DNA of 12,825 nucleotides, taken from positions 1 to 12,825 of the forward strand of contig MDJN01000205.1 in the NCBI GenBank assembly GCA_001995005.1, in the 5' to 3' direction. Under the pieces are notes generated by a model. That model saw only the letters and a program-made list of their open reading frames with translations, did no database searches and was not told the origin of the DNA. Positions 7,901 through 12,728 of the stretch are shown here, piece by piece; positions within the stretch are counted from its first letter, which is position 1; each line of letters opens with the position of its first letter. The DNA is from Candidatus Parepulonipiscium sp. PG-Nun2H_MBin03. GTDB taxonomy: Bacteria > Bacillota > Clostridia > Lachnospirales > Cellulosilyticaceae. Both the position numbers and the translations under genes were made by a program.

Positions 7901-8476
7901 TTCTACTCTTTTAATATTTTCTCTTTCTTTATCAAGTTTTTTATAAGTTTCTAAACGTTTTACCTTATATTTATATATTCCGGCCGCTTCTTCAAACACG
8001 TTTCGACGCTCTTCTGGTTTGCTACTTAGAATTTTTTCTATTTGTCCTTGGCCAATAATGGAATAACCTTCTTTTCCCACCCCAGTATCCATGAAAATTT
8101 CTTGAATATCTTTTAATCTACAAATAGAATTATTTAAAAGATATTCACTTTCCCCTGAGCGATATATTCTTCTCTTAACAGCTACTTCGGTAAAATCAAT
8201 TTTCAAGTCGTGCGTGCTATTATTTATATATAAACACACTTCAGCATATCCTAATGCACGTCTTTTTTCGGAACCCGTAAAAATAATATCTTGAGTCTTT
8301 TGGCCTCTTAAAACTTTTATATTTTGTTCACCTAATACCCACCTAATTGCATCTGCAATATTACTTTTTCCACTTCCGTTAGGCCCTATTATAGCTGTTA
8401 TACCTTGGGGAACCTCAAGTTTTATTTTATCTGCAAAAGATTTAAACCCAACAATTTCTACTTTTTCCAAATACAT
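4925..8476 (-). CDS. smc: Chromosome partition protein Smc
   Basis: Smc is the ATPase subunit of the bacterial condensin (with ScpA and ScpB), which loops and segregates chromosomes. The 1183-residue length is typical. Residues 1-165 form the N-terminal head half with Walker A GPNGSGKSN (31-39) and the Q-loop IIGQGQIEKIL (141-151). Two long coiled coils flank a hinge at about 515-665 that ends in the glycine-rich GGELFNIGGALSGGS. The C-terminal head half has the signature LSGGERT (from 1086), Walker B FCVLDE with Asp1114-Glu1115, and the switch histidine in VITHRK (His1146). All catalytic residues are present. Its Shine-Dalgarno AAGGAG is made by the last two codons of rnc (Lys-Glu), 11 nt before the ATG; the intergenic gap is only 8 nt, so coupling to rnc is likely. 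scpA and scpB are not in the window. Confidence 0.98.
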   Translation of the reverse strand: MYLEKVEIVGFKSFADKIKLEVPQGITAIIGPNGSGKSNIADAIRWVLGEQNIKVLRGQKTQDIIFTGSEKRRALGYAEVCLYINNSTHDLKIDFTEVAVKRRIYRSGESEYLLNNSICRLKDIQEIFMDTGVGKEGYSIIGQGQIEKILSSKPEERRNVFEEAAGIYKYKVKRLETYKKLDKERENIKRVEDILSEIEQRIEPLRKEADKTKQYLTLKDRLKSIEINLFLTQLEQIEKDLTELNNNSNIVNNQIIDKKENISHYITQSTNLKKQQHNLQLKIDALLNETIEIEKLIATQLAQISIYEEKTHLSVNLNQQLDQDKDKLGENEKELSKNLQLYKTKLIAEQEQHISMKKTLVDIEQEFEYIKQIKQDKKTKLEEAKQHKISSLNKLEFLQLEISRNKKAKEVLLAKQETTNTTLSTLNTELTTYKQQLVDINEQSQQLEKDFIILEKQLLKQEANKNAIVDKYNILEKEYVTLMNDEETTKNKIQFLNQLKNEFEGYSKSVKEVLKLKCTGVVGVISDLIEVKKEYEIAISISLGSSVHHIVTHTEQDAKNIITTMKKKKIGRVTFLPRDTIKSAKNIKEYPELAKQPGFIGIASNLISYKKEDKDIISHLLGKIIIIDNMQNASNIAKKFNYKYKLVTLGGELFNIGGALSGGSQKANNLFTRSRELKECEQKLIQLTISKDETKINVEELKINLDKVNIILTEHASSIKVVENKQTNLGIEQKIISEKVTFLQNNKAELQATVKDIQHEIKKTDLQLSEDTEKVQEYQNNKFQDEESNKLEQELIKLETIGEEKLNKIAQCKMDIYKVSTNIDMINNSIINMDKQLQKNMQDINQLRTQKALNLKNQQDYSTNIADLNKQIIQLKNKVQQQQQAKLECTDRIEHIQKTNQNVNKNILDTTAEVSELEKDAIRLDAKKDAMLKDKHNLNQYIWQEYQLTPSACNIKKEFLYSQNKLKQVQLEHKEQIRQIGNVNVNAVEEYTNITQRFEFLTAQKEDIQNAEKTLLKLIDNLTNEMNDIFREQFKNIAENFGKVFKELFEGGSAFLELTDKENILESGIDIIVRPPGKKLQNMSLLSGGERTLTAIALLFGILTLKASPFCVLDEIEASLDEANVLRFIKYLKTLAKDTQFVVITHRKGTMEYANTLYGVTQQEKGVSAIVSVKLDEAKEYVK

Positions 8477-8484
8477 TAATGTGC

Positions 8485-9207
8485 TTACTCCTTAGTATAC
8501 TTATATACATTTTTTAACGCCATATGAGCTGCTATTTGCTCTGCCTCACGCTTTGTTTTGCCAGAGCCTGAACCAATAACTTCACCATTTTGTTTAAGCT
8601 CTACTACAAATTCTTTATCATGGTCTGGCCCTTTTTCCTCAACTATATCATATACAAGCACATTTTTATTATTCTTTTGTGCTTCTACTTGTAAGATAGT
8701 TTTATAGTCTTGGTATAATTTATCGGTAGTTGTGTAGCGTACTGATTCTATCAGCGTATTCGCTAAGAAAATTCTAACGTCTTCAAAAGAGCTATCCATA
8801 AACATAGCACCTGTCACGGCCTCAAATGCATCTGCAATGATAGAACTTCTATCATTTCCTCCACTCATTTTTTCACCTTTACCCAGTAATATATAATCGC
8901 CTATATTCAAGTCTCTACCAGCTTTTGCTAGACCACTCTCACAAACGATACTTGCTCTATATTTTGACAAATCTCCTTCATGAGCTTCTGGGTATTTTTT
9001 AAATAGATACTCACTAACAATTAAATCTAGTATAGCATCTCCTAAAAATTCCAGTCTTTCATTATCTTTTACGTTCTCATCTTTATGCTCATTTGCATAT
9101 GAGCTGTGCGTTAATGCTTTATTTATTAAGAACTGACTCTTAAAGTTATACTTAATTGAGTTTTGGAATTTTGTTAATTCATCTTGTCTTTGTTTTGAAA
9201 TTTTCAT
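8485..9207 (-). CDS. rnc: Ribonuclease III
   Basis: RNase III cuts double-stranded RNA with two-nucleotide 3' overhangs; it processes rRNA precursors and structured mRNAs in the cytoplasm. The 240-residue product has the RNase III signature NERLEFLGD (49-57) with Glu53 and Asp57, plus the second metal-binding pair Asp126 and Glu129 in ADAFEAVTGA. A double-stranded-RNA-binding domain (about 165-235) ends with the GSGKTKREAEQIAA pattern. The ATG at 9207 is the only possible start, since an in-frame TAA lies three codons upstream and no GTG or TTG falls between. It lacks an SD at normal distance; see the hairpin entry at 9208-9245. It heads the rnc-smc-ftsY cluster. The fatty-acid genes (acpP) that usually precede rnc in Bacillus are absent here. 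Confidence 0.97.
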   Translation of the reverse strand: MKISKQRQDELTKFQNSIKYNFKSQFLINKALTHSSYANEHKDENVKDNERLEFLGDAILDLIVSEYLFKKYPEAHEGDLSKYRASIVCESGLAKAGRDLNIGDYILLGKGEKMSGGNDRSSIIADAFEAVTGAMFMDSSFEDVRIFLANTLIESVRYTTTDKLYQDYKTILQVEAQKNNKNVLVYDIVEEKGPDHDKEFVVELKQNGEVIGSGSGKTKREAEQIAAHMALKNVYKYTKE

Positions 9208-9245
9208 CCAGCTTTAGCAAGGTTATATAGTCCCTGCTCCTCCTT
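9208..9245 (-). promoter_or_regulatory. Shine-Dalgarno plus bridging hairpin before rnc
   Basis: The strong SD AAGGAGG is at 9239-9245, 31 nt from the rnc ATG. Directly after it, AGCAGGG (9232-9238) can pair with CCTTGCT (9216-9222), giving 7 bp with one G-U pair and a 9-nt loop. Folding this hairpin leaves AAAGCTGG, 8 nt, as effective spacing. Hairpins that bring a distant SD near the start are known from phage T4 mRNAs (genes 38 and 25). The fold is read from the sequence; the role is inferred. Confidence 0.6.
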
Positions 9246-9258
9246 CTTGTTGGTATTA

Positions 9259-9316
9259 AACTATATCAAATAGTTGTATCAATACATCTTATACTAAAAC
9301 TTGATATAAATCAAGT
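9259..9316. repeat. Two small dyads in the rnc upstream region
   Basis: A 7-bp perfect inverted repeat (ACTTGAT, 4-nt spacer, ATCAAGT) lies at 9299-9316. A second (AACTAT, 5-nt spacer, ATAGTT) lies at 9259-9275. Both are between the upstream terminator and the rnc SD, where a promoter is expected. A weak minus-strand pair, TTGATT and TATAAG with 15-nt spacing, overlaps the first dyad. They may be operators or chance in AT-rich DNA. Confidence 0.35.
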
Positions 9317-9345
9317 ACAGAGTTAATTTTTATCTTTAATAACGC

Positions 9346-9372
9346 AAAAGAGTTAGCCACACGGACTAACTC
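9346..9372 (-). terminator. Intrinsic terminator after the exported-protein gene
   Basis: On the minus strand GAGTTAGTC pairs with GGCTAACTC (9 bp, one G-T pair) around a 5-nt loop, followed by TTTT. It begins 13 nt after the stop codon of the gene at 9386-10315 and separates that gene from rnc. Confidence 0.8.
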
Positions 9373-9385
9373 AATGTATTTACTA

Positions 9386-10315
9386 TTATTGATTTACAAT
9401 TATTTCTAATGCTGTAGTTTGTGCTGGGATTGATAAAGTCATAATAGGCCCATAAATTACTGTTACTATTTGGTTATTAGCTAAATCTTCTTTATTGTAA
9501 ACTTCACCAGTGCTTGTAGTTATTATAGTATCTTCAGAGATATGAAAAATAGTTTGTTCCATTGGGTTATCTAAGCTTCCTACTATAATGCTCATATTAT
9601 CTGCATTTGTTAGCACTTCAACAATTGGTGCATTTTCTACTGTAAAAGTTTGGCTTTGTAAACTTTCTGTATGATTTACTTGAGGAATCATTTTTCCATT
9701 CTCATCATATTCGTATACAGTTGGAGCCGGAATTTCTGACTCGATTGGCAACGAATGGCCGTCTATTTTTGCATTAATTAAATATGCATTAGCTTGAGGT
9801 ACCATTGATTTTGTCATAGCCATTGAATGTTGTACAGTTACTATACCTCCTACTTCAAAATCTTCTAACGTAGCTAACCCATTTGTTAAAATAGTCTCCT
9901 CAGTAATATTTAATGCTATATAATTTTGTGGTGCATCTTCTAATCCTGCTGGTAATATTACCATTTGTTTTAGCTCTAAGTCTATACTTATAATCGTAGC
10001 ACGTTCAATTGCAACTGCATCTTCTGGCAGTGGTGCTAAGTCTGCTACTGGCATCTCTGCAAAATCTGGCATAGGTATCATTGGGTGATGTGCCATGTTT
10101 AATATAACTCCGTGCTCTGTATTATCAATTTTCATACCAAATAATTGAGTTAATAAATCTAACGATACGAAAACGTCATTTTCTCTAATTATAGAGTTAG
10201 TGTTATTTAAAATATCATTTCTCGCTTCTACTTCACCAACTACTGGAGTTGCAAATACACTTACTCCCATTGTTAAAATACTAAGTCCCGCTAATAATAA
10301 ATTTCTCTTTTTCAT
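9386..10315 (-). CDS. Exported protein with copper-amine-oxidase-N-like segment and duplicated beta domain
   Basis: I do not recognise a specific function. The 309-residue product begins with a signal peptide (MKKRN, hydrophobic core about 6-22), so it is secreted or cell-surface. Residues about 35-72 (REND-VFVSLDLLTQLFGMKID) resemble the 'copper amine oxidase N-terminal domain' repeat common in exported Clostridia proteins. A Met/His/Pro segment, HHPMIPMP, follows at 76-83. The rest is two related beta-rich units at about 103-182 and 229-308. Each has a xISxDTIL-like strand, a ...D(L/F)xxxxIVTV... strand and an M(T)xS(I/M)xxQ motif. No catalytic motif or sorting signal is visible. The ATG has AAGGAG 9 nt upstream. 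It is monocistronic, with its own ECF-like promoter and terminator, and lies between the rpsR and rnc units. Confidence 0.75.
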   Translation of the reverse strand: MKKRNLLLAGLSILTMGVSVFATPVVGEVEARNDILNNTNSIIRENDVFVSLDLLTQLFGMKIDNTEHGVILNMAHHPMIPMPDFAEMPVADLAPLPEDAVAIERATIISIDLELKQMVILPAGLEDAPQNYIALNITEETILTNGLATLEDFEVGGIVTVQHSMAMTKSMVPQANAYLINAKIDGHSLPIESEIPAPTVYEYDENGKMIPQVNHTESLQSQTFTVENAPIVEVLTNADNMSIIVGSLDNPMEQTIFHISEDTIITTSTGEVYNKEDLANNQIVTVIYGPIMTLSIPAQTTALEIIVNQ

Positions 10316-10363
10316 AATTATAATCTCCTTTTTATTTATAAGTTGTTTTTTTCTGATACTTAA

Positions 10364-10391
10364 TAGACGTACTAAGTTTTAAAAAGTTCCC
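10364..10391 (-). promoter_or_regulatory. ECF-sigma-type promoter for the exported-protein gene
   Basis: On the minus strand GGGAAC is followed after 16 nt by CGTCTA. This matches the GAAC...CGTC pattern recognised by extracytoplasmic-function sigma factors of Bacillota (SigM/SigV class), and the spacing is right. The expected transcript start gives a leader of about 40 nt that includes the AAGGAG. GC-containing boxes at this exact spacing are unlikely by chance in DNA this AT-rich. The sigma factor is not in the window. Confidence 0.7.
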
Positions 10392-10446
10392 GAATTTAGA
10401 AAAAAGTTTTTATTTTTTTCTTATTATGTAATTGTATCAGATTTTG

Positions 10447-10497
10447 AAAAGTCTAATTCCTCTTAAAGCTTTATAAATTAAGAACCTAAGACCTTTT
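10447..10497 (-). other. Imperfect long hairpin, possible structured leader or small RNA
   Basis: On the minus strand AAAAGGTCT pairs with AGACTTTT (one bulged G). After an internal loop, TCTTAA pairs with TTAAGA around an 11-nt loop. The 5' arm begins where a transcript from the TTGAAT/TATACT pair (10502-10529) would start. It could be a leader structure, a small RNA or coincidence. Confidence 0.25.
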
Positions 10498-10547
10498 ATC
10501 TAGTATATCATAAAGAAGATATAATTCAAGTTGTAAATTTTGCCTAT

Positions 10548-10576
10548 AAAAAGAGTAGATGCTCACTACTCTTTTT
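10548..10576 (-). terminator. Intrinsic terminator of the rpsF-ssb-rpsR operon
   Basis: A perfect 11-bp stem (AAAAAGAGTAG with CTACTCTTTTT) has a 7-nt loop and A/T-tracts on both sides. It lies 58 nt beyond the rpsR stop codon. Nothing is encoded towards it on the plus strand, so it serves the minus-strand operon. Confidence 0.88.
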
Positions 10577-10634
10577 TATTGTGTGTTTATTTATCTTCTA
10601 GGCTATTGACTACCTAAGAGATAGGAAATTCTAT

Positions 10635-10868
10635 CTAATCTTGTGTATATGGTAATAAAGCAATATGTCTTGCACGCTTTATTGCAACTGTTAACTTACG
10701 TTGTGCTTTTGCTGAGTTTCCTGTAATCCTTCTAGGAAGAATTTTCCCACGTTCAGACATAAATTTCTTTAAGGTATTAATATCTTTATAATTTATCTTG
10801 TTGATATTATCTCCTGCAAATTGATTTACTTTACGTCTTCTACGATTACGTCTTCTTTGCATTGCCAT
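10635..10868 (-). CDS. rpsR: 30S ribosomal protein S18
   Basis: S18 binds S6 as a heterodimer on the platform of the 30S subunit. The 77 residues show a basic N-terminus (QRRRNRRRRK) and the conserved core NYKDINTLKKFMSERGKILPRRITGNSAKAQRKLTVAIKRARHIALLPY. The protein contains no cysteine, so it is the zinc-free type. The start at 10868 has a perfect AAGGAGGA 8 nt upstream; an internal ATG two codons later is possible but less well spaced. It is the third gene of the operon, 35 nt after ssb, and is followed by a strong terminator. rplI and dnaB, which follow in some Bacillota, are absent here. Confidence 0.98.
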   Translation of the reverse strand: MAMQRRRNRRRRKVNQFAGDNINKINYKDINTLKKFMSERGKILPRRITGNSAKAQRKLTVAIKRARHIALLPYTQD

Positions 10869-10903
10869 TGCATTAATCCTCCTTCATTATCTCTAATTTA
10901 TTG

Positions 10904-11374
10904 CTAAAATGGTAAATCTTCGTCTTCTTCCATTGCTGTAGCAGGCGTAAATCCAGCTACATTATTATTAGTATTATTTGAAGGAGTTGGAGTATAAGCA
11001 GAAGTATTTTGGTACGAACCAGAGGTATTACCCGGTTGTTGTACTTCAAAAGATGATTTGCTCTCGGCAAAATGTTGCTCTTCAGCTACTATATCAACAT
11101 AAGTTTGTTTGCCTTTTTGAGGATCGTCTACACTATTAATTTGTATCCTGCCTACTATAGATACCATCCTACCTTTTTTAAAATAATTATTTGCAAACTC
11201 ACCTGCTTTTCCAAATGCAGTTATATTAAAAAAATCTACATCTGCCTCTCCCTGTTTTGCATATTGCCTTCTTACAGCTAGTCCATACTTTGCTATTGCA
11301 ATAGGATTTGCTGATTGTGAATAACGAAGTTCTGGGTCTCTTGTTAATCTACCCATTAGAATTACTTTATTCAT
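10904..11374 (-). CDS. ssb: Single-stranded DNA-binding protein
   Basis: SSB coats single-stranded DNA as a homotetramer in replication, repair and recombination. The 156-residue product has an N-terminal OB fold (about 1-105: NKVILMGRLTRDPELR, then DFFNITAFGKAGEFANNYFKKG, then VDIVAEEQHF). A Gln/Asn/Thr/Ser-rich disordered linker (about 110-145) is followed by the acidic tail DEDLPF, the docking site for partner proteins. Its position between rpsF and rpsR is the conserved Bacillota order and marks it as the housekeeping copy. AAGGAGG lies 4 nt before the ATG, and the gap to rpsF is 26 nt. Confidence 0.98.
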   Translation of the reverse strand: MNKVILMGRLTRDPELRYSQSANPIAIAKYGLAVRRQYAKQGEADVDFFNITAFGKAGEFANNYFKKGRMVSIVGRIQINSVDDPQKGKQTYVDIVAEEQHFAESKSSFEVQQPGNTSGSYQNTSAYTPTPSNNTNNNVAGFTPATAMEEDEDLPF

Positions 11375-11400
11375 ATTTCCTCCTTCTAAACTTTACTAAT

Positions 11401-11691
11401 TTATTTTTCATCAAGACGTATAACTAAATATCGAAGAATTGGCTCCATAATTCTAAGTCTACTTTCAATTTCAGCTGGTACTTCTGTACTAGCATCAAAA
11501 TGGATAAAGTAGTAGAAACCTTCTTTATGCTTTTCAATTTCATAAGCAAGCTTTCTTTTACCCCAGTCATCAATATTGGTAATTTCTCCACCGAAGCGTA
11601 CTACTAACTCTTTTACTTTTTCAAGTTGAGCTTTTTTATCTTCTTCTGCTAATGAAGGAATTAATACAACTGACAATTCATATTGTGTCAT
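11401..11691 (-). CDS. rpsF: 30S ribosomal protein S6
   Basis: S6 is a ferredoxin-like-fold protein that partners with S18 in the 30S platform. The 96-residue product matches the family in length and motifs: YELSVVLIPSLAEEDKKA, GGEITNIDDWGKRKLAYEI, GFYYFIHFDA and ESRLRIMEPILRYLVIRLDE. It is the first gene of the operon with ssb and rpsR. A strong AAAGGAGG lies 7 nt before the ATG. The leader can form a hairpin whose outer stem covers part of this SD (see 11700-11744). A good promoter is about 70-100 nt upstream. Confidence 0.98.
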   Translation of the reverse strand: MTQYELSVVLIPSLAEEDKKAQLEKVKELVVRFGGEITNIDDWGKRKLAYEIEKHKEGFYYFIHFDASTEVPAEIESRLRIMEPILRYLVIRLDEK

Positions 11692-11699
11692 TCTGGCAC

Positions 11700-11744
11700 C
11701 TCCTTTTGGACTTTGGCCCTATTTAAATATAAATAGAACAAGGA
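11700..11744 (-). promoter_or_regulatory. Structured leader of rpsF, possible S6:S18 autoregulatory element
   Basis: On the minus strand an outer stem, TCCTT (11740-11744) with AAGGA (11701-11705), and an inner 6-bp stem, CTATTT (11731-11736) with AAATAG (11719-11724), are separated by a lopsided internal loop with 13 nt on its 3' side. The outer 3' strand is part of the SD AAGGAGG. Published S6:S18-binding rpsF leaders also have two helices and a 3'-side bulge. I do not see their conserved CCG, so the match is one of architecture only. Confidence 0.4.
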
Positions 11745-11762
11745 TTTATTTTACAAGATATT

Positions 11763-11791
11763 ATATTAGCATATGTTTCTACAAAATACAA
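11763..11791 (-). promoter_or_regulatory. Sigma-A promoter of rpsF-ssb-rpsR
   Basis: TTGTAT and TAATAT are 17 nt apart on the minus strand, and TGC before the -10 makes it an extended -10 (TGn). The predicted transcript starts near 11756, giving a leader of about 65 nt that is mostly the hairpin at 11700-11744. Confidence 0.55.
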
Positions 11792-11861
11792 GCTCATATT
11801 TTAAATAATTTTTATACTTTTTTCTATTAATACCTTGTAATTCTTATCAAACTTATTACCT

Positions 11862-11885
11862 CAATTATCTCATATTAAATAATTG
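11862..11885. repeat. Inverted repeat between the GNAT gene and rpsF
   Basis: CAATTAT and ATAATTG form a 7-bp perfect dyad with a 10-nt loop, about 30 nt after the acetyltransferase stop codon. It lacks a T-tract on the minus strand, so it would be a weak terminator at best. I see no better terminator in this gap. Confidence 0.3.
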
Positions 11886-11912
11886 ACATATTTTAAGCAG
11901 TTGATACACTAT

Positions 11913-12461
11913 TTAAGGAAATATTTTTCGTTTTATATTAGTTATATTTATAATTTCTTCTGGAGTAGAATCAATTTCTTGCAATTGATACGAATAATAA
12001 CTTAAATCATACCACCCGCCATGTTTATAACCTAAATTTTGCATTGTAGCAATATGCGTAAAGCCGAAGTTTTCATGGAACTTTAGACTAAATCTATTAG
12101 CCGAAGTAATTAAAGCATATAACATAATAAAATTTTGCTGTTTTAAAATATCTATCAGCTTTTTGTACAATCTTTTGCCGACTCCTTTGTTTTGATATAG
12201 TTCATCTAAATATATAGAAGATACTACTGACCATTTACATGCCGTTCTCTCCATATATTGTGTGGCATATGCATATCCTTGCACAATATTATCCACTTCA
12301 TATACTATAAATGGATAGATGCTAGATATCGTATTAACTCTATCTCTAAATTCTTTTAACGTTGGCACTTCTATTTCAAAAGTTATACTCGTGTTAATTA
12401 TATAGTATTTATATATTTCATAAATTCTTTCTACATCATATTCTTCTAAAAATCTAATCAT
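11913..12461 (-). CDS. GNAT N-acetyltransferase, phosphinothricin/methionine-sulfoximine type
   Basis: The 182-residue product has a GNAT fold: an N-terminal segment (IRFLEEYDVERIYEIYKYYIINT), the beta-strand and acetyl-CoA P-loop motif VVSSIYLDELYQNKGVGKRLYKKL (about 79-102), and the C-terminal GYKHGGWYDLSYYSYQL (about 144-160). The latter matches the GxKxGxWxDxx(F/Y) signature of phosphinothricin and methionine-sulfoximine acetyltransferases (Pat/MnaT/YwnH class). Such enzymes acetylate the amino group of toxic glutamate analogues; the true substrate here is unknown. The last about 20 residues (TPEEIINITNIKRKIFP) extend past the usual end. The SD is weak (GGGGAT, about 9 nt before the ATG) and no clear promoter is visible between the tRNA terminator and the gene. 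Read-through from the stable-RNA operon is possible. Confidence 0.85.
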   Translation of the reverse strand: MIRFLEEYDVERIYEIYKYYIINTSITFEIEVPTLKEFRDRVNTISSIYPFIVYEVDNIVQGYAYATQYMERTACKWSVVSSIYLDELYQNKGVGKRLYKKLIDILKQQNFIMLYALITSANRFSLKFHENFGFTHIATMQNLGYKHGGWYDLSYYSYQLQEIDSTPEEIINITNIKRKIFP

Positions 12462-12488
12462 ATATTTTAATCCCCAATCAATTTTGGT

Positions 12489-12530
12489 TACAAAAAAAGA
12501 TGAGAAAATTAACTCTTCTCATCTTTTTTC
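12489..12530 (-). terminator. Intrinsic terminator of the tRNA-Glu/5S/tRNA-Cys transcript
   Basis: On the minus strand AAAAAGATGAGAA pairs with TTCTCATCTTTTT (13 bp) around a short AT-rich loop, ending in a run of seven T. It starts only a few bases after the 3' end of tRNA-Cys and closes the stable-RNA operon. Confidence 0.88.
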
Positions 12531-12533
12531 AAC

Positions 12534-12604
12534 AGGCGACAACCAGATTCGAACTGGTGATCAAGGAGTTGCAGTCCACTGCCTTACCACTTGGCTATGT
12601 CGCC
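12534..12604 (-). tRNA. tRNA-Cys (GCA)
   Basis: Minus-strand cloverleaf: acceptor GGCGACA pairs with TGTCGCC; D-stem GCC/GGC; anticodon loop CTGCAAC with anticodon GCA; 4-nt variable loop; T-arm ACCAG-TTCGAAT-CTGGT; discriminator U73, as expected for Cys identity. CCA is not encoded, so a CCA-adding enzyme is required. The anticodon stem GTGGA/TCCTT has a U-U mismatch at 28:42 and a G-U at 27:43. The gene is 6 nt downstream of 5S rRNA. Confidence 0.93.
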
Positions 12605-12610
12605 TTAATT

Positions 12611-12725
12611 TTGGCAATCACTTACTCTCCCGGGCCGTCTCCAGCCAAGTACCATCAGCCGACTTTAGCTTAACCTGCGTGTTCGGTATGGAAACGGGTG
12701 TTTCCTAAAGTCGTATTACCACCAA
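12611..12725 (-). rRNA. rrf: 5S ribosomal RNA
   Basis: The 115-nt minus-strand sequence shows conserved 5S elements: ACACCCGTTTCCATACCGAAC, a GAACACGCAGGTTAAGC segment, the GATGGTACTTGG loop, and the GGGAGAGTAAGTG end. Its 5' TTGGTGGT and 3' ATTGCCAA pair to form helix I, which fixes the ends. It lies 3 nt after tRNA-Glu and 6 nt before tRNA-Cys. No 16S or 23S is in the window; they may lie beyond the end. Confidence 0.95.
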
Positions 12726-12728
12726 AAA

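Larger units (their letters stand above)
10316..10634. other. 319-nt intergenic region between rpsR and the exported-protein gene
   Basis: No coding region is supportable here. In minus-strand order it holds the rpsR terminator (10548-10576), a possible sigma-A promoter (TTGAAT, 16 nt, TATACT at 10502-10529), an imperfect long hairpin starting at the expected transcript start (10447-10497), and the ECF-type promoter (10364-10391). A small dyad AGATAG/CTATCT (10619-10636) overlaps the rpsR stop codon. Confidence 0.5.

Noticed and set aside
9216..9222. TTG at about 9220 as start of a tiny upstream ORF before rnc
   Set aside because: It would be 18 nt from the SD and encode 13 residues overlapping rnc. 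The hairpin-bridged ATG explains the sequence better.
11883..11910. Plus-strand TTGACA near the end of the GNAT gene as an antisense promoter
   Set aside because: The matching -10 (TACACT) is poor and no plus-strand product follows.
12484..12708. Plus-strand open frame over the tRNA-Cys and 5S genes
   Set aside because: It runs antisense through stable RNA genes and has no coding character.
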